A stretch of 23,321 nt of DNA from NCBI GenBank assembly GCA_021300125.1, contig JAJTHX010000147.1, positions 1-23,321 on the forward strand, in the 5' to 3' direction. The position numbers and the translations under genes were made by a program. Source of the DNA: Betaproteobacteria bacterium. GTDB taxonomy: Bacteria; Pseudomonadota; Gammaproteobacteria; Burkholderiales; SG8-41. The notes under the pieces were generated by a model. It was not told the origin of the DNA, did no database searches, and saw only the letters and a program-made list of their open reading frames with translations. Of this stretch, positions 16,382 to 23,321 are shown in pieces (within the stretch, counting starts at the first letter, position 1; each line of letters opens with the position of its first letter).

Positions 16382-17347
16382 TCACTGTTTCTGGATATTG
16401 GCGGCCTTGGCCACCCGTGCCCAGCGTTCGGTTTCCGCGCGCAGGAAATCGGCATAGGCGGTGAGGGTGATGCCGCTGGCCTCATGCCCCTGGCCGGAGT
16501 AGAGCGACTTGGCCTCGGGCGTGCCGAGTTGGCGCGACACGATTTCGGCGATGCGCGTGGTGATTGCCGCCGGCGTTCCCGCCGGCGCCAGCACGCCGTT
16601 CCAGTTATAGCTTTCGAAATCCTTGATGCCCTGCTCGGCGATGGTGGCCACGTTGGGCAGCAGCGGCGAGCGTTCGCGCGAGGTCACGCCCAGGCAGCGC
16701 AGCTTGCCTGCATTCACCAGCGGCGCCGAGATCGCGAACTGGTTGATGGCGAGCTCGATGTTGCCGGCAATCAGGTCGACCGTGTATTGCGCGGCTCCCT
16801 TGTACGGGATGTGGTTGAGCTTGACGCCGGCCTGCATCGCGAACAGCTCGGTGGCCAGGTGGCCGACGGTGCCGTGGCCGGGCGATCCGTAGTTGATCTG
16901 GCCCGGCCGCGCACGAGCCAGTGCGACGAACTCCTTGACGTTGCGCGCCGGCAGGCTGGGATGCAGGCAGATGCAGCTCGCGCTGCGTGCGATCAGCACG
17001 ATGGGCGCCAGATCGCGCAGGGTGTCGTAGGGCATCTGGTTGCGCACCGAGGGGGCGATGGTCAACGGGCCTGGATTGCCGGCGAGCAGGGTGTAGCCGT
17101 CGGGTGCGCTGCGCACCACGGCCTCGGTGCCGGGCACGCCACCGGCGCCGCCGCGGTTCTCGACAATGAACTGCTGGCCGAGTGCCGCGGTCAGTTGCTG
17201 GGCCGCCCAGCGTGCCTGGTTGTCGGTGGGGCCGGCGGGCGCGAAGGGCACGATGATGCGTACCGGCTTTACCGGATAGTTCTGGGCTTGTGCGATGGCG
17301 GGCAGCAACAGCAGCCCGGCAAACAGGGGGGGCAACAGCTTGGGCAT
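16382..17347 (-). CDS. Bug-family tripartite tricarboxylate transporter substrate-binding protein
   Basis: This 321-residue periplasmic receptor of the Bug (TctC) family captures carboxylates, often aromatic or dicarboxylic acids, for TTT-type uptake or for signalling. A signal peptide (MPKLLPPLFAGLLLLPAIAQA) directs export. The mature part opens with the family hallmark YPVKPVRIIVPFAPAGPTD and contains ENRGGAGGVPGTEAVVRSAPDGYTLL and NYGSPGHGTVGHLA. The start at 17347 is set by GGAGGA four bases upstream and the signal peptide. The open frame continues further upstream without export features. No TctA/TctB membrane genes are in the window. The ligand is unknown but is likely the acid processed by the neighbouring genes. 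Confidence 0.95.
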   Translation of the reverse strand: MPKLLPPLFAGLLLLPAIAQAQNYPVKPVRIIVPFAPAGPTDNQARWAAQQLTAALGQQFIVENRGGAGGVPGTEAVVRSAPDGYTLLAGNPGPLTIAPSVRNQMPYDTLRDLAPIVLIARSASCICLHPSLPARNVKEFVALARARPGQINYGSPGHGTVGHLATELFAMQAGVKLNHIPYKGAAQYTVDLIAGNIELAINQFAISAPLVNAGKLRCLGVTSRERSPLLPNVATIAEQGIKDFESYNWNGVLAPAGTPAAITTRIAEIVSRQLGTPEAKSLYSGQGHEASGITLTAYADFLRAETERWARVAKAANIQKQ

Positions 17348-17449
17348 GGGTTCCTCCGGGGGCGGCATGTCATGTTGTGAACTTTTCGGGCGGCCGCGAA
17401 ATTCACGATAGAGAGAGGTCGTGCGGAAGTCAATCCACGCGGGGGGGTC

Positions 17450-17458
17450 TGCTAAAAT
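17450..17458 (+). promoter_or_regulatory. Probable extended -10 promoter for the crotonase gene
   Basis: TGC-TAAAAT is an extended -10 element (TG at 17450-17451, hexamer 17453-17458). It lies 38 bases before ATG 17497 in the divergent gap between the Bug and crotonase genes. No good -35 box is seen at the 17-base spacing, which extended -10 promoters can do without. Confidence 0.5.
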
Positions 17459-17496
17459 CCGCGCTCTTCGAACCATCATTCCACCGGGGGAAGCCC

Positions 17497-18396
17497 ATGG
17501 CCGCCAAAGCCAAGAAGTCCAAAAGCCGCAAATACACCGACATCATCTGCGAGGTGAAGGACCAGGTCGCCTGGATCACCATCGACCGCGAGAAGGTGCT
17601 CAACGCCTTCCGCGAGCAGACCCTCGACGAGATGATCGACGCGCTGAAATCGACCCGCGAAGACCCCTCCATCGTCTGCGCCGTGGTCACCGGCAAGGGC
17701 AACCGTTCGTTCTCCGCAGGCGGCGACTTCTACGCGATGAAGCGCCTGAACTTCACCAACGCCTACATGTGGAACGACCGCATGCTCGGCCTGGCAATGA
17801 CCATCCGCGGCCTGCCGATCCCGGTGATCGCGATGGTCAACGGCTGGTGCATGGGCGGGGGCCACGAGCTGGCGCTTTGGTGTGACCTGGTGATCGCCTC
17901 GGAAAACGCCGTGCTCGGCCAGACCGGTGCAAAAGTCGGGGCCTGTCCGACGGTCGGCGCAACCCAGTACATCCCGCGCATCATCGGCGAACGCCTCGCG
18001 CGCGAGATGATTTTCTGCGCCCGCCGCTTTACCGCCAAGGAAGCCGTCGAAATCGGCCTGATCAACAAGTGCGTGCCGCAGAAGGACCTGTTGAAAGAAA
18101 CCCTGAAATGGTGCGAAACCATGAAGGGCCACAGCGCGCTGACCATCCGCATGACCAAGAAGTCGCTCAATTTCGAATCCGACAACCTGTATTCGTCCTG
18201 GCAGCACGGCATGGAACTGCTCGCGCATGTCTGGGGTTCTCCCGAGGCCAACGAGGGCATGGATGCCTTCCTGGCCGGCCGCAAGCCGAACTTCCAGAAA
18301 TTCCGCCTGCAGGCGAAGAAGGAACTGGAGAAATACACCGACGGCTGCGAGCGCGACCTCAATGCGCCGCCCTCGATGCGCCGCAAGCGCAAGTAA
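17497..18396 (+). CDS. Enoyl-CoA hydratase/isomerase family protein, MenB/BadI-like
   Basis: This 299-residue crotonase-fold protein acts on an acyl-CoA thioester. The oxyanion-hole segments are SFSAGGDFYAM and NGWCMGGGHELALWCDL. The stretches GQTGAKVGA, LAREMIFCARRFTAKEA and DAFLAGRKPNFQKFR resemble MenB and the ring-opening 2-ketocyclohexanecarboxyl-CoA hydrolase BadI more than simple enoyl-CoA hydratases. At the position of the MenB active-site Ser and Asp (VGSFDGG) this protein has VGACPTVG (Ala149, Pro151), so ordinary MenB chemistry is unlikely. Both ends are unusually basic (MAAKAKKSKSRK at the start, RRKRK at the end). GGGGGAAG precedes ATG 17497. A terminator follows, so this may be a single-gene transcript. 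Confidence 0.85.
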   Translation: MAAKAKKSKSRKYTDIICEVKDQVAWITIDREKVLNAFREQTLDEMIDALKSTREDPSIVCAVVTGKGNRSFSAGGDFYAMKRLNFTNAYMWNDRMLGLAMTIRGLPIPVIAMVNGWCMGGGHELALWCDLVIASENAVLGQTGAKVGACPTVGATQYIPRIIGERLAREMIFCARRFTAKEAVEIGLINKCVPQKDLLKETLKWCETMKGHSALTIRMTKKSLNFESDNLYSSWQHGMELLAHVWGSPEANEGMDAFLAGRKPNFQKFRLQAKKELEKYTDGCERDLNAPPSMRRKRK

Positions 18397-18409
18397 GCGG
18401 TAACGGACA

Positions 18410-18440
18410 GGCGGCGGGCGCAGGCCCGCCGCCTTTTCTT
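18410..18440 (+). terminator. Rho-independent terminator after the crotonase gene
   Basis: GGCGGCGGGC (18410-18419) and GCCCGCCGCC (18424-18433) form a perfect ten-base-pair stem with a GCAG loop, followed by TTTTCTT. It sits 14 bases after the crotonase stop and 30 bases before the next CoA-transferase start. It could fully or partly separate the two genes. Confidence 0.85.
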
Positions 18441-18470
18441 CCGGTTTCACGTTTTCGCTGAAGATCACCG

Positions 18471-19676
18471 ATGCCTTCCAATCCGAAACCCGGCGCCCTC
18501 CAGGGCATCCGCGTCCTCGACCTGACCCGCATCCTTGCCGGTCCGCTGTGCACGATGATGCTCGGCGACATGGGCGCCGACGTGATCAAGGTCGAGCCGC
18601 CCGGCGCGGGAGACGACACCCGCAGCTGGGGTCCGCCCTTTGCCGAGGGCGAGTCGGCCTATTACCTCGGGGTCAACCGCAACAAGCGCTCGATCACGCT
18701 GAACATGGCGGTGAAATCCGGGCAGGAAGTGCTTGCCGGGCTGATCAGGAAATCCGACGTGCTGGTCGAGAACTTCAAGGTCGGCACATTGGAGAAATGG
18801 GGTTTCGGCAATGACTGGCTGCAGGAGCACGCCCCGAAGCTTGTGCGCTGCTCGATCACCGGCTACGGCTCGGTCGGCCCCAAGGCCGGACTGCCCGGCT
18901 ACGACTTCATCCTGCAGGCGGAATCCGGCCTGATGAGCATCACCGGCGAGCCCGGCGGCACGCCGATGAAATACGGCGTCGCAATCGTCGATGTCTGCAC
19001 TGGCATGCTCGCCTGCAATTCGGTGCTGGCGGCGCTGAATGCGCGGCACTCCACGGGCCGCGGCCAGCATGTCGAGGTCTCGCTGTTCGATTCGGGGCTG
19101 GCAATGCTCGCCAACGTCGCCTCGAACCATCTCATTTCCGGGAAAAATGCCAGCCGTTTCGGCAATGGCCATCCCAACATCGTGCCCTACACGGCCTATC
19201 CGACGCGGGATGACATGATCGCGGTCGCCGTGGGCAACGACGGGCAGTTCGCCAAGTTCGCCGCGGTGCTGGGTCATGCGGAGTGGGCCACGGATCCGCG
19301 TTTCGCCAAAAACCCGGACCGCGTCGGCCACCGCGAGGCGATCGACGCGCTGATCACCGCAGAACTCAAGGGCGAGGGCGCCGAACACTGGATCGAACAG
19401 CTCACCGCTGCCGGCATCCCCTGCGGCCGCATCAACAGCGTGGCCCAGGCCCTGGCAGCGCCGCATGCCATTGCGCGGGAGATGGTGACTGCGGTCGATC
19501 ATCCCACCGCCGGCGCCGTGAAGATGCTGGGCATTCCCTTCCGTTTCAGCGACACGCCGGCGAGCATCCGCAGCGCACCGCCGCTGCTGGGTCAGCACAC
19601 CGAGGCCGTATTGCGCGAGGAGTTGGGCTTCAGTGACGCCCGCATCTCCGCGCTGCGGCAAGAAAAAGTTATTTAA
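18471..19676 (+). CDS. CaiB/BaiF (class III) CoA-transferase
   Basis: This 401-residue CoA-transferase of family III has the standard length. The opening LQGIRVLDLTRILAGPLCTMMLGDMGADVIKVEPP is typical, and Asp174 in AIVDVCTGMLA is the expected catalytic aspartate. NRNKRSITLN and GQHVEVSLFDS are further family marks. It lacks the basic insertion of the transferase at 13177. The start ATG 18471 has only weak ribosome-site sequence (GAAGA), and a strong terminator lies 30 bases upstream, so its promoter or readthrough level is unclear. Downstream it is 17 bases from an epimerase-like gene. Succinyl-CoA or another acyl-CoA donor cannot be told apart from sequence alone. Confidence 0.93.
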   Translation: MPSNPKPGALQGIRVLDLTRILAGPLCTMMLGDMGADVIKVEPPGAGDDTRSWGPPFAEGESAYYLGVNRNKRSITLNMAVKSGQEVLAGLIRKSDVLVENFKVGTLEKWGFGNDWLQEHAPKLVRCSITGYGSVGPKAGLPGYDFILQAESGLMSITGEPGGTPMKYGVAIVDVCTGMLACNSVLAALNARHSTGRGQHVEVSLFDSGLAMLANVASNHLISGKNASRFGNGHPNIVPYTAYPTRDDMIAVAVGNDGQFAKFAAVLGHAEWATDPRFAKNPDRVGHREAIDALITAELKGEGAEHWIEQLTAAGIPCGRINSVAQALAAPHAIAREMVTAVDHPTAGAVKMLGIPFRFSDTPASIRSAPPLLGQHTEAVLREELGFSDARISALRQEKVI

Positions 19677-19693
19677 ATCAACGGGTTGAAATT

Positions 19694-20113
19694 GTGATCA
19701 TCGGTCTCAGCCATGTTTCGATCGTGGTGCCCGATCTCGCCGCCGCCTTGCGCAGGCTGGAGCAGACATATGGCTTGAGTGGGGGCGCGATCAAGGTCAA
19801 TGAAGAGCAGGGTGTGCGCATGACCTATGTCGATCTCGGCAACGCCAAGATCGAGCTGATGGAGCCCTCGCGTGCGGATTCGCCGGTGGCGAAATTCCTC
19901 GAGCGCAATCCGAAGGGCGGTATCCACCACTTCTGCCTCGGTGTCGAAGATGTCGGGCAAACCACGCAGAAACTCGCTGCCGCCGGCGTGCAGGTGCTCG
20001 GCGCGGGCAAGATGCAGCTCAACGTGCATGGTGAACGCATTGCTTTCGTGCACCCGAAGGATTTTCTGGGTGCACTGGTCGAACTTGAGGAAACGGGGAC
20101 GGATCATGGCTGA
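19694..20113 (+). CDS. VOC-family protein resembling methylmalonyl-CoA epimerase
   Basis: This 139-residue protein matches the methylmalonyl/ethylmalonyl-CoA epimerase branch of the VOC superfamily, which flips the stereocentre of a 2-substituted malonyl-CoA. Family features are LSHVSIVVPDL, VDLGNAKIELMEPSRADSPVAKFLE, GGIHHFCLGVEDV and a C-terminal HPKDFLGALVELEE. Probable metal ligands are His7, His79 and Glu130, with Glu54 as a further candidate. The start is GTG 19694 and no ATG is available near the fold start. It is preceded by an AT-rich gap and overlaps the downstream dehydrogenase gene by eight bases, implying coupling. No methylmalonyl-CoA mutase lies in the window, so its substrate may be a different acyl-CoA. 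Confidence 0.82.
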   Translation: MIIGLSHVSIVVPDLAAALRRLEQTYGLSGGAIKVNEEQGVRMTYVDLGNAKIELMEPSRADSPVAKFLERNPKGGIHHFCLGVEDVGQTTQKLAAAGVQVLGAGKMQLNVHGERIAFVHPKDFLGALVELEETGTDHG

Positions 20114-21173
20114 ACAGAAACAGCAGCAGCGCATTTCTGGCGACAGACTGCAGGCGTTCATCGCATCCGCCTTCGAGGCGGTCGATGTGCCCCGTGATGA
20201 TGCAAAAACCATCGCCCAGCTGATGGCGCAGGCCGACATCAACGGCTCCGAGGGCCACGGCGTGTTCCGCCTGCCGCAGTACGTCCGCCGCATCAAGGGC
20301 AAGGCAATCAATGTCCGGCCGAACATCCGCGTCGAGCGCGAACTGGCCGCCATGGCCCTGGTCCATGGCGACAACGGCATGGGCCACCTGGTGATGAAGT
20401 TTGCCGCGGAGAAGGCGATCGAAAAGGCGAAGACCGCCGGTGTGGCCTGGGTCGGCGCGCGCTGGAGCAATCATGCCGGTCCGGCCTCGCTCTACGCGAC
20501 GATGCCGCTGGCGCACAACATGATCGGCCTCTACATGGCCGTGGGCAGCGCCAACCATCTGCCCCCCTGGGGCGGGCTCGACATGCTGCTGTCGACCAAT
20601 CCGATCGCGGTCGCGGTTCCGGCGGGCGATGAACCGGCGGTGATCCTCGACATGGCGACCACGGTGGCGGCCTACGGCAAGGTCAAGACCAAGGCCCAGC
20701 GCGGCGAGATGATGCCCGAGGGCTGGATGATGGATCGTACCGGCAATCCGCTGACCGATCCGAAGCGTGCGAACGAAGGATTCCTGCTGCCGATCGGCGG
20801 CTACAAGGGCTATGGCCTCGCGCTGGTCATCGGCATGCTAGCCGGTAACCTCAATGCCGCGGCGATGGGCAGGGACGTCATCGACTTCAACAATGATGAC
20901 ACCAGCGAAACCAACACCGGGCATGCCATCGTCGCCATCAACATCGAGGCCTTCCAGGACCTGAAGGAATTCAAGTCGGGCATGGACATGCTGATCCGGG
21001 ACATCCGCAACTCCCAGCGCCTGCCCAATGTCGATCGCATCCGCCTGCCCGGTGACGGCACTCATGTGGCGCGTGCCGACCGCGAGAAAAACGGCGTGCC
21101 GATCCCGGAAGCGCTGCTTGCCGCACTGGATCAGCTGGCCGGCGACCTGAAGATCGCGAAACTCCCTCGCTGA
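20106..21173 (+). CDS. Ldh family oxidoreductase (malate/L-lactate/sulfolactate dehydrogenase type)
   Basis: This 355-residue NAD(P)-dependent dehydrogenase is of the type-2 malate/L-lactate dehydrogenase family, unrelated to the Rossmann-fold LDH/MDH enzymes. The family oxidises 2-hydroxy acids or reduces 2-keto acids and some imines. Conserved stretches are GSEGHGVFRLPQYVRRI with the likely catalytic His, WSNHAGPASLYA, STNPIAVAVPAG, ILDMATTVAAYGKV and GGYKGYGLALVI. ATG 20106 overlaps the preceding VOC gene by eight bases, so the frame that continues upstream is not used. Substrate is unknown. By context it may oxidise a hydroxy acid made by the neighbouring CoA-linked enzymes. It is the last intact gene before the decayed region. 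Confidence 0.92.
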   Translation: MAEQKQQQRISGDRLQAFIASAFEAVDVPRDDAKTIAQLMAQADINGSEGHGVFRLPQYVRRIKGKAINVRPNIRVERELAAMALVHGDNGMGHLVMKFAAEKAIEKAKTAGVAWVGARWSNHAGPASLYATMPLAHNMIGLYMAVGSANHLPPWGGLDMLLSTNPIAVAVPAGDEPAVILDMATTVAAYGKVKTKAQRGEMMPEGWMMDRTGNPLTDPKRANEGFLLPIGGYKGYGLALVIGMLAGNLNAAAMGRDVIDFNNDDTSETNTGHAIVAINIEAFQDLKEFKSGMDMLIRDIRNSQRLPNVDRIRLPGDGTHVARADREKNGVPIPEALLAALDQLAGDLKIAKLPR

Positions 21174-21234
21174 GCTCCGCGGTGTGTAAGCGTCTGTAAC
21201 TGACGCTGTCGCCTCAGCCCGACAGTACTTGAGG

Positions 21235-21250
21235 TGTGACATATATCACG
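21235..21250. promoter_or_regulatory. Candidate CRP/FNR-family binding site
   Basis: TGTGA-CATATA-TCACG matches the CRP-type pattern TGTGA-N6-TCACA at nine of ten fixed positions. It lies about 80 bases before the inferred start of the MlaC-like remnant. The downstream gene is broken, so the site may be a relic. A weak -35/-10 pair (CCGACA at 21219-21224, TATATC at 21242-21247) overlaps it. Confidence 0.45.
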
Positions 21251-21330
21251 CTGCGGAGTGCACTTTCCCTGCATGCTGTGGAACATGTCATGGCGCGCGC
21301 GTGACAATCAGGGTGATGTTGCGACCTGTG

Positions 21331-21760
21331 ATGGAGCGCGGCACAGGGAAAAAATCCCTACCCTGCTGGTGCTGTGCCTGTCTTTCGCGTCGGTCTCCAC
21401 TGCGGCGGACACGGCCCCCGATATGCTGGTGAGGATCGCGTTGGAAGAGGTGCTCGGCGCGCTTGCGCGGGGCCTTGACGGACGCCCGCTGCAAACCATG
21501 GTCGAGCAGAAAGTGCTGCCGTATTTCGATTTCCGCGCCATGACCCGGCTTGCGCTCGGGTGCCACTGGCGCGATGCGACACCGGAGCAGCAGAAAGCGC
21601 TGGAGCAGGCTTTCCGCGGCCTGCTGTTGCGCAGTTGCGACGTGGCGCTGAACGAGGCTGGCCGCGGCGAGCGGCGAGTCGAAGTCCGCCCGCTGGTCCT
21701 CAAGCCCGGGGACGATTACGTCACGGTGCATGCGCTGTTGCGCGAGGGCGGGCGTCCACC
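21331..21760 (+). pseudogene. MlaC-like phospholipid-binding protein, truncated remnant
   Basis: This is the front two-thirds of an MlaC/Ttg2D-type periplasmic protein, which in intact form carries phospholipid between the two membranes. PYFDFRAMTRLALGCHWRDATPEQQKALEQAFRGLL is a strong family match, followed by VEVRPLVLKPGDDYVTVHALLREGGRP. The C-terminal third is missing and the sequence then becomes sensor-kinase sequence in another frame. The best start, ATG 21331 (MERGTGKK), is out of frame with the body. One more A in the six-A run at 21349-21354 would join them into a normal signal peptide (IPTLLVLCLSFASVSTAAD). In-frame ATGs at 21258 and 21285 give an implausible N-terminus. No mlaA, B, D, E or F gene is nearby. 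Confidence 0.75.
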
Positions 21761-22783
21761 GTATTGCCGGCGCTGGGCGTGCACGCTATCGACATCACTG
21801 CACAGGCCGACCGCCTGATCGACAACGAGATCGCGGCCATGCGCCAGGCCGTGGCCCGAAGCCAGCGCGTCACGCTGTGGCAGATGCTGGCACTGTTTCC
21901 GGTCGCTCTGCTGCTCGCTGCCGGCTTTACCATGCTCATCGCTAGGCCGGTCCGCGACATCGATCTTGCGCTGCGATGCATGGGGTGCAGCGATTTTGCA
22001 TCCCCGGTCGGCGTCAGCGACCCGCGCGACCTGCAGCTGCCGGGGAGGCGCATCGAGTGGCTGCGCCACCGGCTGTCGGAGCTCCAGCAGCAGAAAAACC
22101 GGTTCCTGCGCCAAGTTTCACATGAGCTTAAAACCCCGCTTACCGCGCTGCGGGAAGTTTCGGAACTACTGTCCGAGCGCGCGCTTGGACCGCTGACTTC
22201 CGGTCAGCAGGAGGTTTTGGCATCCTGCGCGGCAACAGCATTGAGTTGCAGTGCCTGATCGAAGACCTGCTGTCCTTTGGCGCGGCCGAATTTCATCGCG
22301 GCGCGCTGCGCCTGGAAACAGTTCAGGTGAGGCGCGTCGTGGCGCGTATGCTGGACGATCGGAACCTCGCGCTGTGGGCGCGGACCCTGCGCATTGCACC
22401 CCATATCGAGGACGTCATGCTGCAGGCTGATCCGGAAAAACTGCGGGTCATCCTCGACAACCAGCTTTCGAACGCGTTCAAGTTTTCCCCCCGGCGGCGG
22501 CACAGTCGGAATCACCGCGCGCGCCACTGGTGACCATCTTGTCATGGAAGTCAGCGACGGTGGTCCCGGGATCCCTACTGCGGAGCGCGAACGGGTGTTC
22601 GATCCCTTTTATCGCGGCCGCAACGCGGACGTAGCGCGGCTGCCCTGATCAGGCATCGGCCTGTCGATCATGCGCGGCTATGGCCAGGGCCACGTTGACA
22701 TCGCGAAGGAGCTCGATACCGCCCGGGAGGGTGGTGCGCGGTTGCGGCTGACCCTACCGCTTCGCGCCGGAGGGGATGCCTGA
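21761..22783 (+). pseudogene. QseE/GlrK-like sensor histidine kinase, 5'-truncated and frameshifted
   Basis: The order and motifs are those of a QseE/GlrK-type kinase. These are the end of the sensor domain (DRLIDNEIAAMRQAV), a membrane helix (LALFPVALLLAAGFTMLI), HAMP region, H-box VSHELKTPLTALRE (His codon 22121-22123), N-box LDNQLSNAFKFSP, G1 box VSDGGPGIP, FDPFYRG and G2 box SGIGLSI. The first membrane helix and most of the sensor domain are gone. The frame shifts near 22221 (one base missing) and again in the six-C run at 22487-22492 (one base extra). TGA at 22646-22648 interrupts the G2 box. The final TGA (22781-22783) overlaps the ATG of the lipoprotein gene. No functional kinase can be made from this frame. 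Confidence 0.85.
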
Positions 22784-23158
22784 TGCGCGCGGCAATACCG
22801 CTGGCGGCACTGCTGCTCCTGAGTGCCTGCCATGTGCCGCCCGCACAGCAGCCGGCGGCAGCACTGCCACGGCAATCGGCGGACGGCGCGGTCGCCGAGG
22901 CATTGGCGCATTCCACCCGGCTGCGGCGCCTGCCTGCACTTGAACTGCAGCATGAGCAGGAGGTGGCGCGGTGTGGCCTGATCAAAGCTGCGGATGACCG
23001 GGTGCGGATGCGCCATGAGCTGGCGCTGGCCCTGCCTGGCGCCGGCGCCGCGCCGGAGCGAGGTCCAGGCGGCGGCATTGCAGCACAAACTCGATGCGCT
23101 GCTGGCACTGGAACGAAAACTCGCCGTCAGAGATCGCGTGCCGCAATCCAAACGGTGA
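22783..23158 (+). pseudogene. QseG-like lipoprotein, frameshifted near its C-terminus
   Basis: ATG 22783 begins a lipoprotein signal (AALLLLSAC, Cys17) whose start overlaps the kinase stop (ATGA). The mature part is helical and charged (ALELQHEQEVARCGLI, DDRVRMRHELALALPG). Lipoproteins of this kind (QseG/YfhG) sit between the qseE kinase and qseF regulator genes in many proteobacteria. Around 23041-23056 the frame slips. Staying in the first frame gives Arg/Thr/Gly-rich nonsense to 23166. The next frame continues as SEVQAAALQHKLDALLALER and stops at 23156-23158, just ahead of the regulator. The second version looks like the natural end, which needs one base fewer than is present. The function of the intact protein is known only from enterobacteria. 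Confidence 0.65.
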
Positions 23159-23162
23159 TGCC

Positions 23163-23321
23163 ATGAACACAGCCACGATGATGATGCCCGACCACGCTGG
23201 CGCCGGTTTTGCGCGAGCAGCTGAACTGTCGCGCCATGCCGCAGCCGGCCAGCGACCGCCCGTGCTCGTGGTCGATGACGACCCCGGCCTTCCGAGGCTG
23301 ATGGAATTGCAGCTCGATGCC
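23163..23321 (+). CDS. Response regulator (QseF/GlrR-like), N-terminal part only
   Basis: ATG 23163 opens a frame that runs to the window end (53 codons). After a roughly 30-residue leader, PPVLVVDDDPGLPRLMELQLDA is the start of a receiver domain. The VVDDD run supplies the acidic residues that bind magnesium. The kinase-lipoprotein-regulator order suggests a QseF/GlrR-type sigma-54-dependent activator, but the AAA+ and DNA-binding domains lie outside the window, so that class is inferred from position only. Its partner kinase gene is broken, so if intact it would be an orphan regulator. Met codons at 23178, 23181 and 23184 are alternative starts. Confidence 0.75.
   Translation, partial: MNTATMMMPDHAGAGFARAAELSRHAAAGQRPPVLVVDDDPGLPRLMELQLDA

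Noticed and set aside
21189..21207. AGCGTC-N7-GACGCT hairpin after the Ldh gene as a terminator
   Set aside because: It has only a six-pair stem with no T-run. It could equally be chance in GC-rich DNA.
21331..23158. Explaining all frameshifts as sequencing error
   Set aside because: Two of the indels lie in homopolymer runs and could be errors, but the joined MlaC/kinase sequence and the internal TGA are not that kind of error. Real gene decay is the better reading, pending read data.

Overview
The window is GC-rich, gene-dense bacterial chromosome, most probably from a betaproteobacterium. The evidence is the tolA-tolB-pal-cpoB-queE-queC order leading to tRNA-Lys, a Bug-type solute receptor, paired CaiB/BaiF CoA-transferases, and a kinase-lipoprotein-response regulator (qseE-qseG-qseF type) arrangement. 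Species cannot be read from the sequence.

Layout. (1) 1-3238: end of tolA, then tolB, pal and cpoB, the envelope-spanning Tol-Pal machine. (2) 3259-6488: queE and queC (queuosine precursor synthesis), a YeeE/YedE-type sulfur-compound transporter with a TTG start, a tRNA-Lys(UUU) gene with a near-consensus promoter and a strong terminator, and trmO (tRNA methyltransferase). Three of these protein genes serve tRNA modification. (3) 6627-9328: an unrecognised 67-residue membrane protein with a terminator, a class I aminotransferase and, convergent to it, metC. (4) 9482-14846: a CoxL/CoxM/CoxS-type molybdenum hydroxylase in the order L-M-S, preceded by a small overlapping upstream ORF with a strong ribosome site, then a CaiB/BaiF CoA-transferase and a VOC-fold protein. 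(5) 14984-17347, minus strand: Bug receptor, alpha/beta hydrolase and a 61-residue zinc-ribbon protein whose GTG start overlaps the hydrolase stop. (6) 17497-21173: MenB/BadI-like crotonase, terminator, second CaiB/BaiF transferase, methylmalonyl-CoA-epimerase-like VOC protein and an Ldh-family dehydrogenase. (7) 21174-23321: a decayed zone. The front of an MlaC-like gene runs out of frame into the back of a QseE/GlrK-like sensor kinase, with further frameshifts and an internal stop. A frameshifted QseG-like lipoprotein gene follows, then the start of a response regulator cut by the window end.

Working together: blocks 4-6 look like a catabolic island. Uptake (Bug), Mo-hydroxylation, CoA transfer, crotonase/ring-hydrolase chemistry, epimerisation, C-C or ester hydrolysis and NAD(P)-linked oxidation could form one route for a cyclic or branched carboxylic acid. 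The substrate is not visible and the single-pathway idea is inference. No insertion sequence, CRISPR array or rRNA was seen. The only tRNA is tRNA-Lys. No stretch over 300 bases lacks a gene or gene remnant.
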